From: PALSA-505 sp963699015
Lineage (GTDB): Bacteria > Actinomycetota > Actinomycetes > Streptosporangiales > Streptosporangiaceae
Direction: 5' to 3'
Assembly (NCBI GenBank): GCA_963699015.1
Contig: CAVOSX010000008.1
Span: forward strand, 930,001 to 994,000
DNA length: 64,000 bases
Shown piece by piece: positions 23,916-35,318 of the stretch (positions are counted from its first letter, which is position 1; each line of letters begins with the position of its first letter). The position numbers and the translations under genes were made by a program. The notes under the pieces were generated by a model. That model was not told where the DNA came from and searched no databases. It was given only the letters and a program-made list of their open reading frames with translations.

Positions 23916-24553
23916 GGCACCGGCGCCCCGGAGAACCGGTAGCCGGTCAGCAGGTCGGTGAAGCCCAGGCTGCGATACAGCCGCCGGGCAGGCGAGTTGG
24001 CGTCCATGGTGGACAGCACGGCCGTGCGTTCGGGCCGGCCTCCGGTCAGCAGGTACAGCAGCCGCCTGCCGATGCCGCGCTGCTGATATTCCGGGTGCAC
24101 GTGCACTTCGGCGACCTCGAAGGAGTCGTCCAGCCACTCGATCGCGGCGCGGTGTCCCGACTTGGAGATCAGCGCCGAGCGGACGAGATCATGCCACCAC
24201 TGGCCGCCGCCGCCGTGAAACCCGTAGGCGAACGCGATCACGGTGCCGGCCGGCGGCCCGGGAGACGGGCCGGGGGCGGCCAACGTCGCACCGGCCGGGG
24301 ACGTGCCGCCGGCCGGGGCCGCCGCACCGGCCGGCGCCGCCGCCGCGGGCGGGGCCGTGACCGCGAGCCCCCGGAAGCCCGGGTTGGCCGCGTGCGCCTC
24401 CATGATCACGCGCCGTCCCGGGAGCTGGACGGCGGCCACGCCCATCGCCGCCCGGTAGACGCCCATGAGCGCGTCGAGGTCAGCGCCGAAGGCGGCTGGA
24501 TCCAGTTCCCTCAGCCCGGGCCAAGGCTCGCCGCGGTCCGTGTTAGTCCGCAC
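23867..24553 (-). CDS. GNAT-family N-acetyltransferase
   Basis: About 228 residues from GTG 24553, which follows TAGGCT by 7 nt (leaderless type). The C-terminal half shows GNAT motif A (VAEVHVHPEYQQRGIGRRLL) for acetyl-CoA binding and motif B (NSPARRLYRSLGF). Between the first strands and motif A lies a ~35-residue Ala/Pro/Gly-rich insertion (AAAAPAGAAAPAGG...), which is unusual and probably a disordered loop. Substrate unknown. Convergent with metF. Confidence 0.82.
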   Translation of the reverse strand: MRTNTDRGEPWPGLRELDPAAFGADLDALMGVYRAAMGVAAVQLPGRRVIMEAHAANPGFRGLAVTAPPAAAAPAGAAAPAGGTSPAGATLAAPGPSPGPPAGTVIAFAYGFHGGGGQWWHDLVRSALISKSGHRAAIEWLDDSFEVAEVHVHPEYQQRGIGRRLLYLLTGGRPERTAVLSTMDANSPARRLYRSLGFTDLLTGYRFSGAPVPYAVMGAALPLLTTRS

Positions 24554-24664
24554 TCCGGTCAGCCTAGGCCAGGCCGGGTGCGGCCGGCGCGCCCGGGGCT
24601 GCGAATTCTGTCGGACCCACCGGCTAGTTTCGAAAGCACGTACAGAACCGGCTGGACACGCAAG

Positions 24665-24678
24665 CGAATCTGTGTTCG
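24665..24678 (+). promoter_or_regulatory. LexA (SOS) box-like palindrome
   Basis: CGAATCTGTGTTCG matches the actinobacterial/Bacillus LexA consensus CGAACnnnnGTTCG at all but one position. It sits ~130 bp before the HEPN-protein gene and ~110 bp before the divergent GNAT gene. Confidence 0.4.
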
Positions 24679-24744
24679 AATAGCAGTCAGGCGAAGCTGC
24701 CGGGCCCGCCGAGGACCCCCCGACCGGACGGGCCCGGTTCAAAC

Positions 24745-24776
24745 CCAGGCGAGGTGAGGGGAAGCGCCTCGCCTGG
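24745..24776 (+). promoter_or_regulatory. Leader hairpin before the HEPN gene
   Basis: CCAGGCGAGG and CCTCGCCTGG form a perfect 10-bp stem with a 12-nt loop, 18 nt before the GAAGGAGGAGG ribosome-binding site. It may be a 5'-UTR structure controlling the gene or a small attenuator. Confidence 0.45.
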
Positions 24777-24810
24777 CCCGTAGCTCCGTAGACCGAAGGA
24801 GGAGGTGGCA

Positions 24811-25263
24811 ATGAACCCGGTCGTGCCAGCACCTGCGAGCCGGCCGCGATGCCGGGTAGCGCCCTCGGCTCTCGCGCTCCTGGAGTCCGCGCGGCTCGGC
24901 CTGGCGGATGCCGGGGGAGCGCCGGACCCTGGCGGGAAGTACGTCGCGGCCCATCTGGCCGCGCTGCGGGCGGCGGCGGCGGTCGTGACCGCCAGGGCCG
25001 AGCCCAGCCGGGGACGGCGGCGCAGCGCGCCGCGCAGCGTCTGGGAACTGCTGCCGCGGGTCGAGCCTGCGCTTTCCGAGTGGGCGGCGTTCTTCGCGGC
25101 GGGGGCGGGCAAGCGGGCGGCCGCGGAGGCCGGGCTGTCCCGGTCGGTCAGCGCGAGCGAGGCCGAGGATCTGCTGCGGGACGCGGAGACCTTCCTGTCC
25201 CTGGCCGAGTCGGTGCTGGGGGTGCCGTCGAGCCCGCTGCTGCCGCTGCGCACGGCCGGGTAG
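24811..25263 (+). CDS. SAV_6107-type HEPN domain protein
   Basis: 150 residues, mostly alpha-helical and Ala-rich, from ATG 24811 after a strong GAAGGAGGAGG. The pattern PSALALLESARLGLADA ... GGKYVAAHLAALRAAAAVV ... SVWELLPRVEPALSEWAAFFAAGA ... LLRDAETFLSLAE is that of the SAV_6107 HEPN family, found in actinomycetes near SOS or DNA-repair genes. HEPN proteins are often RNases, but no Rx4-6H motif is evident here, so catalytic activity is doubtful. An SOS-box-like site and a hairpin precede it. Confidence 0.85.
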   Translation: MNPVVPAPASRPRCRVAPSALALLESARLGLADAGGAPDPGGKYVAAHLAALRAAAAVVTARAEPSRGRRRSAPRSVWELLPRVEPALSEWAAFFAAGAGKRAAAEAGLSRSVSASEAEDLLRDAETFLSLAESVLGVPSSPLLPLRTAG

Positions 25264-25292
25264 GCCGGCCGCCGCTCAGCCGCCGCGCTGGC

Positions 25293-25787
25293 TCAGAACA
25301 CCTCGACCGCGTCGCGGGCGCCGGGGTCAAGCACTCCCCAGCCGATCATTTCCTCGGTGAGGTCAACGGGCGACTTGTCGTAGATGACCGCGAGCGAGCG
25401 CAGGTCTTCCTGCCGGATGGACAGCACCCGGCCGTTGTAGTCGCCGCGCTGGCTCTGGATGGTGGCCACGTAACGGGCCAGCGGCCCGGTCTGGTCCTTG
25501 GGCAGCTGCCCCATCCGCTCCAGGTCAATGACCAGCTTGGGGGCGGGCGCGAGGGGCGTAGGCGCGGCGTCGCCGGGCAGCAGCTCCGACACCGGGACGC
25601 CGTAGAACTCGGCCAGCTCCGCTAGCTTCTGCACGGTTACCGAACGGTCCCCGCGCTCGTAGGAGCCGACCACGACGGCCTTCCACCGCCCTCGTGACTT
25701 CTCCTCGACACCGTGCAGGGACAGGCCTTGCTGGGTGCGGATGGCGCGCAGCCGCGCACCGAGGGTCTTGGCGTACTCAGATGGCAT
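25293..25787 (-). CDS. bldD: Developmental master regulator BldD
   Basis: 164 residues. The N-terminal HTH_3 domain (LGARLRAIRTQQGLSLHGVEE ... VVVGSYERGDRSVTVQKLAELAEFYGVPV) is nearly identical to Streptomyces BldD. The C-terminal domain keeps the cyclic-di-GMP signature RGD-(x8)-RxxD as RGDYNGRVLSIRQED. In Streptomyces a tetrameric c-di-GMP cage joins two BldD monomers and represses sporulation genes. ATG 25787 follows AGGA. Location next to pyrR is conserved. GTTAC/GTGAC half-sites at 25825-25839 could be an autoregulatory box. Confidence 0.96.
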   Translation of the reverse strand: MPSEYAKTLGARLRAIRTQQGLSLHGVEEKSRGRWKAVVVGSYERGDRSVTVQKLAELAEFYGVPVSELLPGDAAPTPLAPAPKLVIDLERMGQLPKDQTGPLARYVATIQSQRGDYNGRVLSIRQEDLRSLAVIYDKSPVDLTEEMIGWGVLDPGARDAVEVF

Positions 25788-25824
25788 GTTCCTGCCCCCA
25801 GCTCGTGAAGCAGTAAGAGTTGTG

Positions 25825-25839
25825 GTTACGCACAGTGAC
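25825..25839 (-). promoter_or_regulatory. Possible BldD box upstream of bldD
   Basis: GTTAC and GTGAC half-sites separated by 5 bp lie ~40 bp upstream of the bldD start. They resemble the BldD target GTnAC-n4-GTnAC apart from one extra spacer base. BldD autoregulates in Streptomyces. Confidence 0.3.
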
Positions 25840-26028
25840 GGTAGGCCGCGAGCGCCCCCAGGTCAAGTCGAATCCTGAAAAGTCATTCAACTTGCTTTCC
25901 GGCGATCTCGGGTAGCGCTCGCCGCACGCACCTCGCCCGGCCCGGCCGCGGACGCTCGGCCGGCCGCGCCGCGAACGTGCGCAGGTCTGGCCGCCGCGCC
26001 TGCTACGGTGGCCTGGACAAGGCATCCT

Positions 26029-26060
26029 TTAAGCCCGTCCGGTGAGGCGGGGAAGGGGGT
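26029..26060 (+). ncRNA. PyrR-binding RNA loop overlapping the pyr Shine-Dalgarno
   Basis: CCTTTAAGCCCGTCC, GGTGA, then GGCGGGGAAGG can fold into a hairpin whose loop region GTCCGGTGAGGC matches the PyrR-binding consensus GUCCnGnGAGGC. The 3' arm contains the ribosome-binding site of pyrR. UMP/UTP-loaded PyrR would thus block translation initiation, as described for actinobacteria, instead of acting through antitermination. Confidence 0.75.
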
Positions 26061-26067
26061 CATATTC

Positions 26068-26664
26068 ATGCGTGCTGACGTACCCGGCCCGCCCGGTCAC
26101 AAGGCCGTGCTCGACGCGGCCGACATCGGCCGGGCCATTACCCGGATCGCGCACGAAATCCTCGAACGGACCAGGGGAGCCGAAGGCGTCGTCCTGCTCG
26201 GCATCCCCACCCGCGGCGTCCCGCTGGCCGGCCGCCTGGCCGAGTGCATGCGGCAGGTCGAGGGACGTCCCGTTCCCGCCGGTTCGGTCGACATCACCAT
26301 GTACCGCGATGACCTGAGACTGCGCCCGGCCCGCGCCCTCGGGCCCACCGACTTGCCGCCGGGCGGCATCGAAGGCAGCACCGTGGTGCTCGTCGACGAC
26401 GTGCTGTACTCCGGGCGCACCGTGCGGGCCGCCCTGGACGCGCTCAACGATCTCGGCAGGCCGCGTGCGGTGCGGCTCGCCGTGCTGGTGGACCGCGGCC
26501 ACCGGGAACTGCCGATCCGGGCGGATTACGTGGGCAAGAACCTGCCAACATCGCAGCAGGAGGTGGTGCGGGTGCTGCTGGCTGAGACCGACGGCCAGGA
26601 CGCGGTGCTGCTCGGGCAGAGCCCGCCAGGACGGCCGTCGCGCCGGGCCGGGAGGCAGCCGTGA
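26068..26664 (+). CDS. pyrR: Bifunctional pyr regulator / uracil phosphoribosyltransferase PyrR
   Basis: 198 residues; ATG 26068 after GGAAGGGGG. Type I phosphoribosyltransferase fold with PRPP loop VVLVDDVLYSGRTVRAALDA, conserved LLGIPTRGVPLA and GSVDITMYRDDL. RNA-binding regulator of the pyr operon that also makes UMP from uracil. The C-terminal ~15 residues (PPGRPSRRAGRQP) are a basic extension. It heads the pyr operon behind its own binding loop; its stop overlaps the pyrB GTG. Confidence 0.95.
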   Translation: MRADVPGPPGHKAVLDAADIGRAITRIAHEILERTRGAEGVVLLGIPTRGVPLAGRLAECMRQVEGRPVPAGSVDITMYRDDLRLRPARALGPTDLPPGGIEGSTVVLVDDVLYSGRTVRAALDALNDLGRPRAVRLAVLVDRGHRELPIRADYVGKNLPTSQQEVVRVLLAETDGQDAVLLGQSPPGRPSRRAGRQP

Positions 26665-27646
26665 ACCGTCACCTGATCTCCGCCGCCGACCTGACCAGGG
26701 ATGACGCCGTGCTCATCCTGGATACCGCAGATGAGCTGGCCAGGGTCGCCGACCGCCCGATCAAGAAGCTGCCCACGCTGCGCGGGCGCACCGTGGTCAA
26801 CCTGTTCTTCGAGGACTCGACCCGGACCCGGATCTCGTTCGAGGCGGCAGCCAAGCGGCTGTCCGCCGACGTGATCAACTTCTCGGCGAAGGGATCCAGC
26901 GTGGGCAAGGGGGAAAGCCTCAAGGACACCGCGCTGACCCTGGAGGCGATGGGCGCCGACGCGGTCGTGGTCCGGCACAGCGCGGCGGGCGCGCCGCACC
27001 GGCTGGCGGGCTGGGTGCGCGGCAGCGTGGTGAACGCCGGGGACGGCGCGCACGAGCACCCCACACAGGCCCTGCTGGACGCGTTCACGATCCGGCGCCA
27101 TCTCGGCGCCAGGCCGGGGCCGGCGCTGGCCTGGACGGGCTCAGGGTCACGATCGTCGGCGATGTGCTGCACAGCCGGGTGGCCAGGTCCAACGTGCTGC
27201 TGCTGAGCAGGCTGGGCGCCGAGGTGACCCTGGTGGCCCCCCCCACCCTGTTCCCGGTCGAGGTCGGCAGCTGGCCCTGCGCCACCGGGTACGACCTGGA
27301 CGCGACGCTGCCCAAGACCGACGTGGTGATGATGCTGCGGGTGCAGCGGGAGCGGATGAACGCCGCCTACTTCCCCAGCGAGCGCGAGTACAGCCGCCGG
27401 TACGGCCTGGACGGAGCCAGGATGGCCATGCTGCCCGAGCACGCGGTGGTCATGCACCCGGGCCCGGTGAACCGCGGGGTCGAGATCGCGGCCGAGGTAG
27501 CCGACAGCCCGAGGTCCACGATCGTGGAGCAGGTGGCGAACGGGGTAAGCGTGCGGATGGCCGTGCTCTACCTGCTGCTGGGCGGCCAGGGCCCGGCCGG
27601 CAGCGACGACGGCAGCCAGCACGAGAGCCGGGAGGATCAGTCATGA
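26661..27646 (+). CDS. pyrB: Aspartate carbamoyltransferase catalytic chain, apparent frameshift
   Basis: GTG overlaps the pyrR stop. The N-terminal carbamoyl-phosphate domain shows FFEDSTRTRISFE and NAGDGAHEHPTQALLDA. The frame then breaks between about 27115 and 27135. In the -1 frame the aspartate domain continues (GLDGLRVTIVGDVLHSRVA, MMLRVQRERM, MHPGPVNRGVEI) to the stop at 27646. One missing base in a GC-rich tract restores a normal ~328-residue enzyme. As pyrB is the only copy in an otherwise intact operon, a sequence error is likelier than inactivation. It forms carbamoyl-aspartate. Confidence 0.9.
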
Positions 27647-28917
27647 CCGGCTGGCTGATCAGGGGGGCCCGGCCGCTCGGCGGCGAGCCGCGCGACCTGG
27701 CCATCGCCGACGGGGCGCTGGCGGCCGGCGCGCCCGGCGGCGCCGGGGTGATCGAGGCCGGCGGGCTGATCGCCCTGCCCGGCCTGGTCGACCTGCACAC
27801 CCACCTGCGCGAGCCCGGTCGCGAGGACGCCGAGACCGTGCGGAGCGGCACCCAGGCGGCCGCGCTCGGCGGGTTCACCGCGGTGCACGCGATGGCCAAC
27901 ACCGACCCGGCGGCCGACACGGCCGGCGTGGTCGAGCAGGTGTGGCGGCTCGGCCGCCAGGCCGGGCACTGCGACGTGCAGCCGGTGGGTGCCGTCACCG
28001 CAGGCCTGGCCGGCAGCAGGCTGGCTGAGCTGGGTGCGATGGCCGACTCGGCCGCCCGGGTCCGGGTCTTCTCCGACGACGGCAACTGCGTGTCGGATGC
28101 CCGGCTCATGCGCCGCGCGCTGGAGTACGTCAAGGCGTTCGACGGGGTGATCGCCCAGCACGCGCAGGAGCCCAGGCTCACCGAGGGCGCGCAGATGAAC
28201 GAGGGCGAGGTGTCCGGCCGGCTCGGCCTGACCGGCTGGCCGGCCGCGGCCGAGGAATCGGTCATCGCCCGCGACTGCCTGCTGGCCGCGCACGTCGGCT
28301 CGGCGCTGCACATCTGCCACGTCTCCACCGCCGGCTCGGTGGAGATCCTTCGCTGGGCCAAGTCGAAAGGATGGCAGGTCACCGCCGAGGTGACCCCGCA
28401 TCACCTGCTGCTCACCGACGACCTGGCCGAGGGCTACGACCCGGTCTACAAGGTCAACCCGCCGCTGCGCACCCAGGCGGACGTGGCCGCGCTCCGGCAG
28501 GGCCTCGCCGATGGCGTCATCGACTGCGTGGCCACCGACCATGCCCCGCACCCGCTGGAGGACAAGGAGACCGAGTGGGAGACCGCCGCCTTCGGCATGA
28601 CCGGCCTGGAGACGGCGCTGCGCGTGGTCCAGCACGCGATGGTGGACACCGGCATGCTCGGCTGGGCCGAGGTCGCCGACCGGATGTCACTGCGGCCGGC
28701 CCGGATCGGCCGGCTGGCCGGCCACGGCACCCCGCTTGCCCCCGGTGCCCCCGCCAGCCTGACGCTGTATGACCCGGAGCCCAGGCAGGCCGTGGACCCC
28801 GGCGGTCACGCGTCCAAGAGCCGCAACAGCCCGTTCGCGGGGCTGGTGCTGCCGGGCCGGGTGGTGGCCACGTTCCTGCGCGGCGAGCCGACCGTGCTCG
28901 ACGGGAAGCTGGCCTGA
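27643..28917 (+). CDS. pyrC: Dihydroorotase
   Basis: 424 residues, class I (PyrC/AllB-type) amidohydrolase; ATG overlaps the pyrB stop. Zinc ligands are in GLVDLHTHLREPGRED, two further His in AQHAQEP and HICHVST, and the catalytic Asp in ATDHAPHPLEDK. It closes carbamoyl-aspartate to dihydroorotate. All metal-binding motifs are present, so it should be active and not a PyrC-like pseudo-subunit. One-base overlap with carA. Confidence 0.95.
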   Translation: MTGWLIRGARPLGGEPRDLAIADGALAAGAPGGAGVIEAGGLIALPGLVDLHTHLREPGREDAETVRSGTQAAALGGFTAVHAMANTDPAADTAGVVEQVWRLGRQAGHCDVQPVGAVTAGLAGSRLAELGAMADSAARVRVFSDDGNCVSDARLMRRALEYVKAFDGVIAQHAQEPRLTEGAQMNEGEVSGRLGLTGWPAAAEESVIARDCLLAAHVGSALHICHVSTAGSVEILRWAKSKGWQVTAEVTPHHLLLTDDLAEGYDPVYKVNPPLRTQADVAALRQGLADGVIDCVATDHAPHPLEDKETEWETAAFGMTGLETALRVVQHAMVDTGMLGWAEVADRMSLRPARIGRLAGHGTPLAPGAPASLTLYDPEPRQAVDPGGHASKSRNSPFAGLVLPGRVVATFLRGEPTVLDGKLA

Positions 28918-30102
28918 TGCCGCCCGGCCCCGCGCTGCTGGTCCTGGAGGACGGCCGCGCGTTCGGCGGGACCGGGTTCGGCGCCGACGGGGAGGCGTTC
29001 GGCGAGATGGTCTTCAACACCGGCATGACCGGCTACCAGGAGACGCTGACCGACCCGTCCTACTGCCGCCAGATCGTCGCCATGACCGCGCCGCACATCG
29101 GCAACACCGGCGTCAACGACGACGATGCCGAATCGCGCCGGATCTGGGTCAGCGGCTACGTGATCCGCGAGCCCGCCAGGATCGCGTCCAGCTGGCGCTC
29201 GCGGCGCAGCCTGGACGCCGAGCTGGCCGCCCAGGGCGTCACCGGCATCGCGATCAGCGGCACCAGGGCGCTGACCCGGCACCTGCGCGAGCGCGGCGCC
29301 ATGCGCGCCGCGATCAGCACGCGGACCACGGACCCGGCCGAGCTGCTGCCGCGGGTGCTGGACAGCCCCGGCATGACCGGGGCCGACCTGGCCCGGGAGG
29401 TCAGCACGCCCCGCCCGTACACGGTCAGCCCCCCGGCCGGGACCAGGGTGCGCTACCGGGTGGCCGCGGTGGACCTCGGGATCAAGGCCTCCACCCCCCG
29501 CGCGATGGCGCGGCGAGGCTGCGAGGTCCGGGTGCTGCCCGCCGGCACCAGCGCGGACCAGATCCTCGCCACCGGGCCCGACGGCGTGTTCTTCTCCAAC
29601 GGCCCCGGCGATCCGGCGGCGGCAGGCTACGCGGTCGAGGCGATGCGCGGGGTGCTGGCGGCGGGCAGGCCGGTTTTCGGCATCTGCCTGGGCAGCCAGC
29701 TGCTGGGCCGGGCGCTGGGACTGGCCACCTACAAGCTGCGGTTCGGCCACCGCGGGGTCAACCAGCCGGTGATGGACCTGCGCACCGGGCGGGTGCACAT
29801 CACCAGCCATAACCACGGTTTCGCCGTGCGGCTCCCGGACGCGGCGGCCGGCGGCGAGCGGCCGCCGGCCGCGCGCCCGCGCCTGGTGCCGTTCGATACC
29901 CGCTACGGCTACGCGGTCGTGTCGCACCTGAACCTCAACGACGGCGTGGTCGAGGGCATCCGGCTGCTCGACGCGCCAGGGTTCGCGGTCCAGTACCATC
30001 CTGAGGCCGCGCCGGGCCCGCATGACGCGGACTACCTGTTCGACGAGTTCTGCACGCTGATGGAGGGGGCCAAGATGACCGCCGGGCGTCCAGGGAGCCA
30101 GC

Positions 30103-30119
<17 letters not shown>
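28917..30119 (+). CDS. carA: Carbamoyl-phosphate synthase small (glutaminase) subunit
   Basis: 400 residues. N-terminal CPSase_sm domain (TGMTGYQETLTDPSY, GTRALTRHLRERGAMRAAIS), then a class I glutaminase with nucleophile Cys in GICLGSQLLGRALG and the His/Glu pair in VQYHPEAAPGPHD. The residue after the nucleophile elbow is Ser where many species have His, but actinobacterial enzymes vary here. It supplies ammonia to CarB through a tunnel. The 3' end overlaps carB by 17 bp. Confidence 0.95.
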
Positions 30120-33402
<3,283 letters not shown>

Positions 33403-33409
33403 AGGAGAC

Positions 33410-34339
33410 ATGACCGCACCGGACGACAAGGCCGAGCTGGCCCCCACGCAGGTGGCTGGCCCGGTGCTCACTGTGCGCCGGGTGGACGCCTACTACGCGA
33501 TGACCGTGGCCGCTCCGCGGATCGCCCGCGGTTTCCGTCCTGGCCAGTTCGTCGCGGTTGGCGTCGGCGGGCCGGATTCGGCCATGCTGATGCGCCGGGC
33601 GTTCTCGATCTACGACGTGCGCCCCGACCACGGCGGCACGGTGCAGTTCGTGTTCGCCGCCAAGGGCCCGGGGACTCGCTGGCTAGCGGGCCGGCGGGCC
33701 AGGGACGTGGTGGACATCACCGGGCCGCTCGGGCGGCCCTTCCCGCAGCCCAGGGCGCCGGTCAGCTGCCTGCTGATCGGCGGCGGGTACGGCAGCGCAC
33801 CGCTGTTCCCGCTGGCTGACCAGCTCCGCGCCCGGGGCTGCCGGGTGGACTTCGTGCTCGGCGCGGCCAGCGCGGACCGGGTGTTCGGCGCGCTGACCGC
33901 GCGCCGCACCGGCCGCACCGCCACGATCACCACCGAGGACGGCTCGCTCGGCCTGCGCGGCGTGGTGACCGACGCGCTGCCCCGGGTCATCCACGAGGCC
34001 CGCACCGAGGTCATCTACGCCTGCGGCCCGATGCCGATGCTGCGGGCGGTGTCCGGGTTCGCCGGCCGGTACGAGATACCGGCGCTCGCCTCGGTCGAGG
34101 AGTCCATGGCCTGCGGCATCGGGGTCTGCATGACCTGCGTGCTGCCGGTGATCGGCGATGACGGCGTGACCAGGATGGTGCGGTCCTGCGTAGACGGGCC
34201 GGTGTTCAGCGCGCAGGCGGTGCGCTGGGACGACGTGGGCACGATCCCGTTCGACGCGCTGGGCGCGCCCGGCTGGCGCCGGCCGGAGCTGACGCCGGGC
34301 CGGCCGGACACCGCGGACGGACATCGCCATGCCGGTTGA
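33410..34339 (+). CDS. pyrK: Dihydroorotate dehydrogenase electron-transfer subunit (PyrK)
   Basis: 309 residues; ATG 33410 after AGGAGA. FAD-binding ferredoxin-reductase fold (RRAFSIYDV, GPLGRPF), NAD-binding segment (LLIGGGYGSAPLFPLADQL) and a C-terminal [2Fe-2S] site with Cys in ESMACGIGVCMTC and VRSCVDGPVF. It couples PyrD-catalysed dihydroorotate oxidation to NAD+. The C-terminal ~35 residues after the iron-sulfur site are a non-conserved extension overlapping pyrD by 11 bp. Confidence 0.9.
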   Translation: MTAPDDKAELAPTQVAGPVLTVRRVDAYYAMTVAAPRIARGFRPGQFVAVGVGGPDSAMLMRRAFSIYDVRPDHGGTVQFVFAAKGPGTRWLAGRRARDVVDITGPLGRPFPQPRAPVSCLLIGGGYGSAPLFPLADQLRARGCRVDFVLGAASADRVFGALTARRTGRTATITTEDGSLGLRGVVTDALPRVIHEARTEVIYACGPMPMLRAVSGFAGRYEIPALASVEESMACGIGVCMTCVLPVIGDDGVTRMVRSCVDGPVFSAQAVRWDDVGTIPFDALGAPGWRRPELTPGRPDTADGHRHAG

Positions 34340-35318
34340 CCTGAGCACCCGGCTGGGGCACGTCGAGCTGCCCAACCCGATACTCACCGCCTCTGGCTGC
34401 GCCGCGGCCGGCCGGGAGCTGTCCCGTTTCACCGACGTGGCCAAGCTCGGCGCGGTCGTCACCAAGTCGATCATGCTGGCGCCGCGATCCGGGCGCCCCA
34501 CCCCACGGATGGCCGAGACCCCGAGCGGGATGCTGAACTCGATCGGGCTGCAGGGGCCGGGCATCGACGCGTTCCTGCAGCGCGACCTGCCGTGGCTGCT
34601 CACCCAGGGTGCCCGTGCCGTGGTGTCGATCGCGGGCAGCAGCGCCGCCGAGTACGCCGAGCTGGCCCGCCGCCTGTCCGACGCGCCCGGGGTCACCGCG
34701 ATCGAGGTGAACATCTCCTGCCCGAACGTCGAGGACCGGGGCACCGTGTTCGCCTGCGACCCGGACGCGGCGGCCGCGGTGATCGGCGAAGTCCGGGCCA
34801 GCGCGCGCTATGACATCCCGGTGTTCGCCAAGCTGTCCCCGGACGTCACCGACATCGTGACCATCGCCAGGGCCTGCGTATCAGCCGGAGCCGACGGCCT
34901 GTCGCTGATCAACACGCTGCTCGGCATGGCCATAGACACCCGGACCATGCGCCCGGTGCTGGCCGGCCTCACCGGCGGGCTGTCCGGGCCGGCCATCCGT
35001 CCGGTCGCGGTCCGGTGCATCTGGCAGGTCAGGCAGGCACTTCCGGATGTCCCGATCATCGGCATGGGCGGCGTCCGCACCGGGCGGGACGCGTTCGAGC
35101 TGATCCTGGCCGGCGCCGCGATGGTCAGCCTTGGAACGGTGATCTTCCACGATCCCGGCGCGTGCGACCGGGTGCTGCGCGAGCTCGCCGACGAGCTCAG
35201 CCGGGCCGGAGCGGAACGGCTGGCGGATGTGGTGGGGCTGGCGCATCAGGCCGTCGCGGGCAGGCCGAACCAGGACCCGGTCCGCGGTACACCACCTAGG
35301 ATCAGAAGCCGTGAATAA
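34329..35318 (+). CDS. pyrD: Dihydroorotate dehydrogenase, class 1B catalytic subunit
   Basis: 329 residues. FMN-binding barrel with LPNPILTASGCAAAGRE, SIGLQGPGIDAFL, the class 1 active-site Cys in VEVNISCPNVEDRG-type sequence (here IEVNISCPNVEDRG) and PIIGMGGVRTGRDA. Class 2 enzymes of most actinobacteria use Ser and an N-terminal membrane helix, both absent here. Together with the adjacent PyrK it forms the NAD+-dependent 1B complex. Confidence 0.94.
   Translation: MPVDLSTRLGHVELPNPILTASGCAAAGRELSRFTDVAKLGAVVTKSIMLAPRSGRPTPRMAETPSGMLNSIGLQGPGIDAFLQRDLPWLLTQGARAVVSIAGSSAAEYAELARRLSDAPGVTAIEVNISCPNVEDRGTVFACDPDAAAAVIGEVRASARYDIPVFAKLSPDVTDIVTIARACVSAGADGLSLINTLLGMAIDTRTMRPVLAGLTGGLSGPAIRPVAVRCIWQVRQALPDVPIIGMGGVRTGRDAFELILAGAAMVSLGTVIFHDPGACDRVLRELADELSRAGAERLADVVGLAHQAVAGRPNQDPVRGTPPRIRSRE

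Noticed and set aside
29680..29720. CarA nucleophile-elbow change (Ser instead of His after the Cys motif) as a defect
   Set aside because: Actinobacterial CarA proteins vary at this position and the catalytic Cys, His and Glu are all present.
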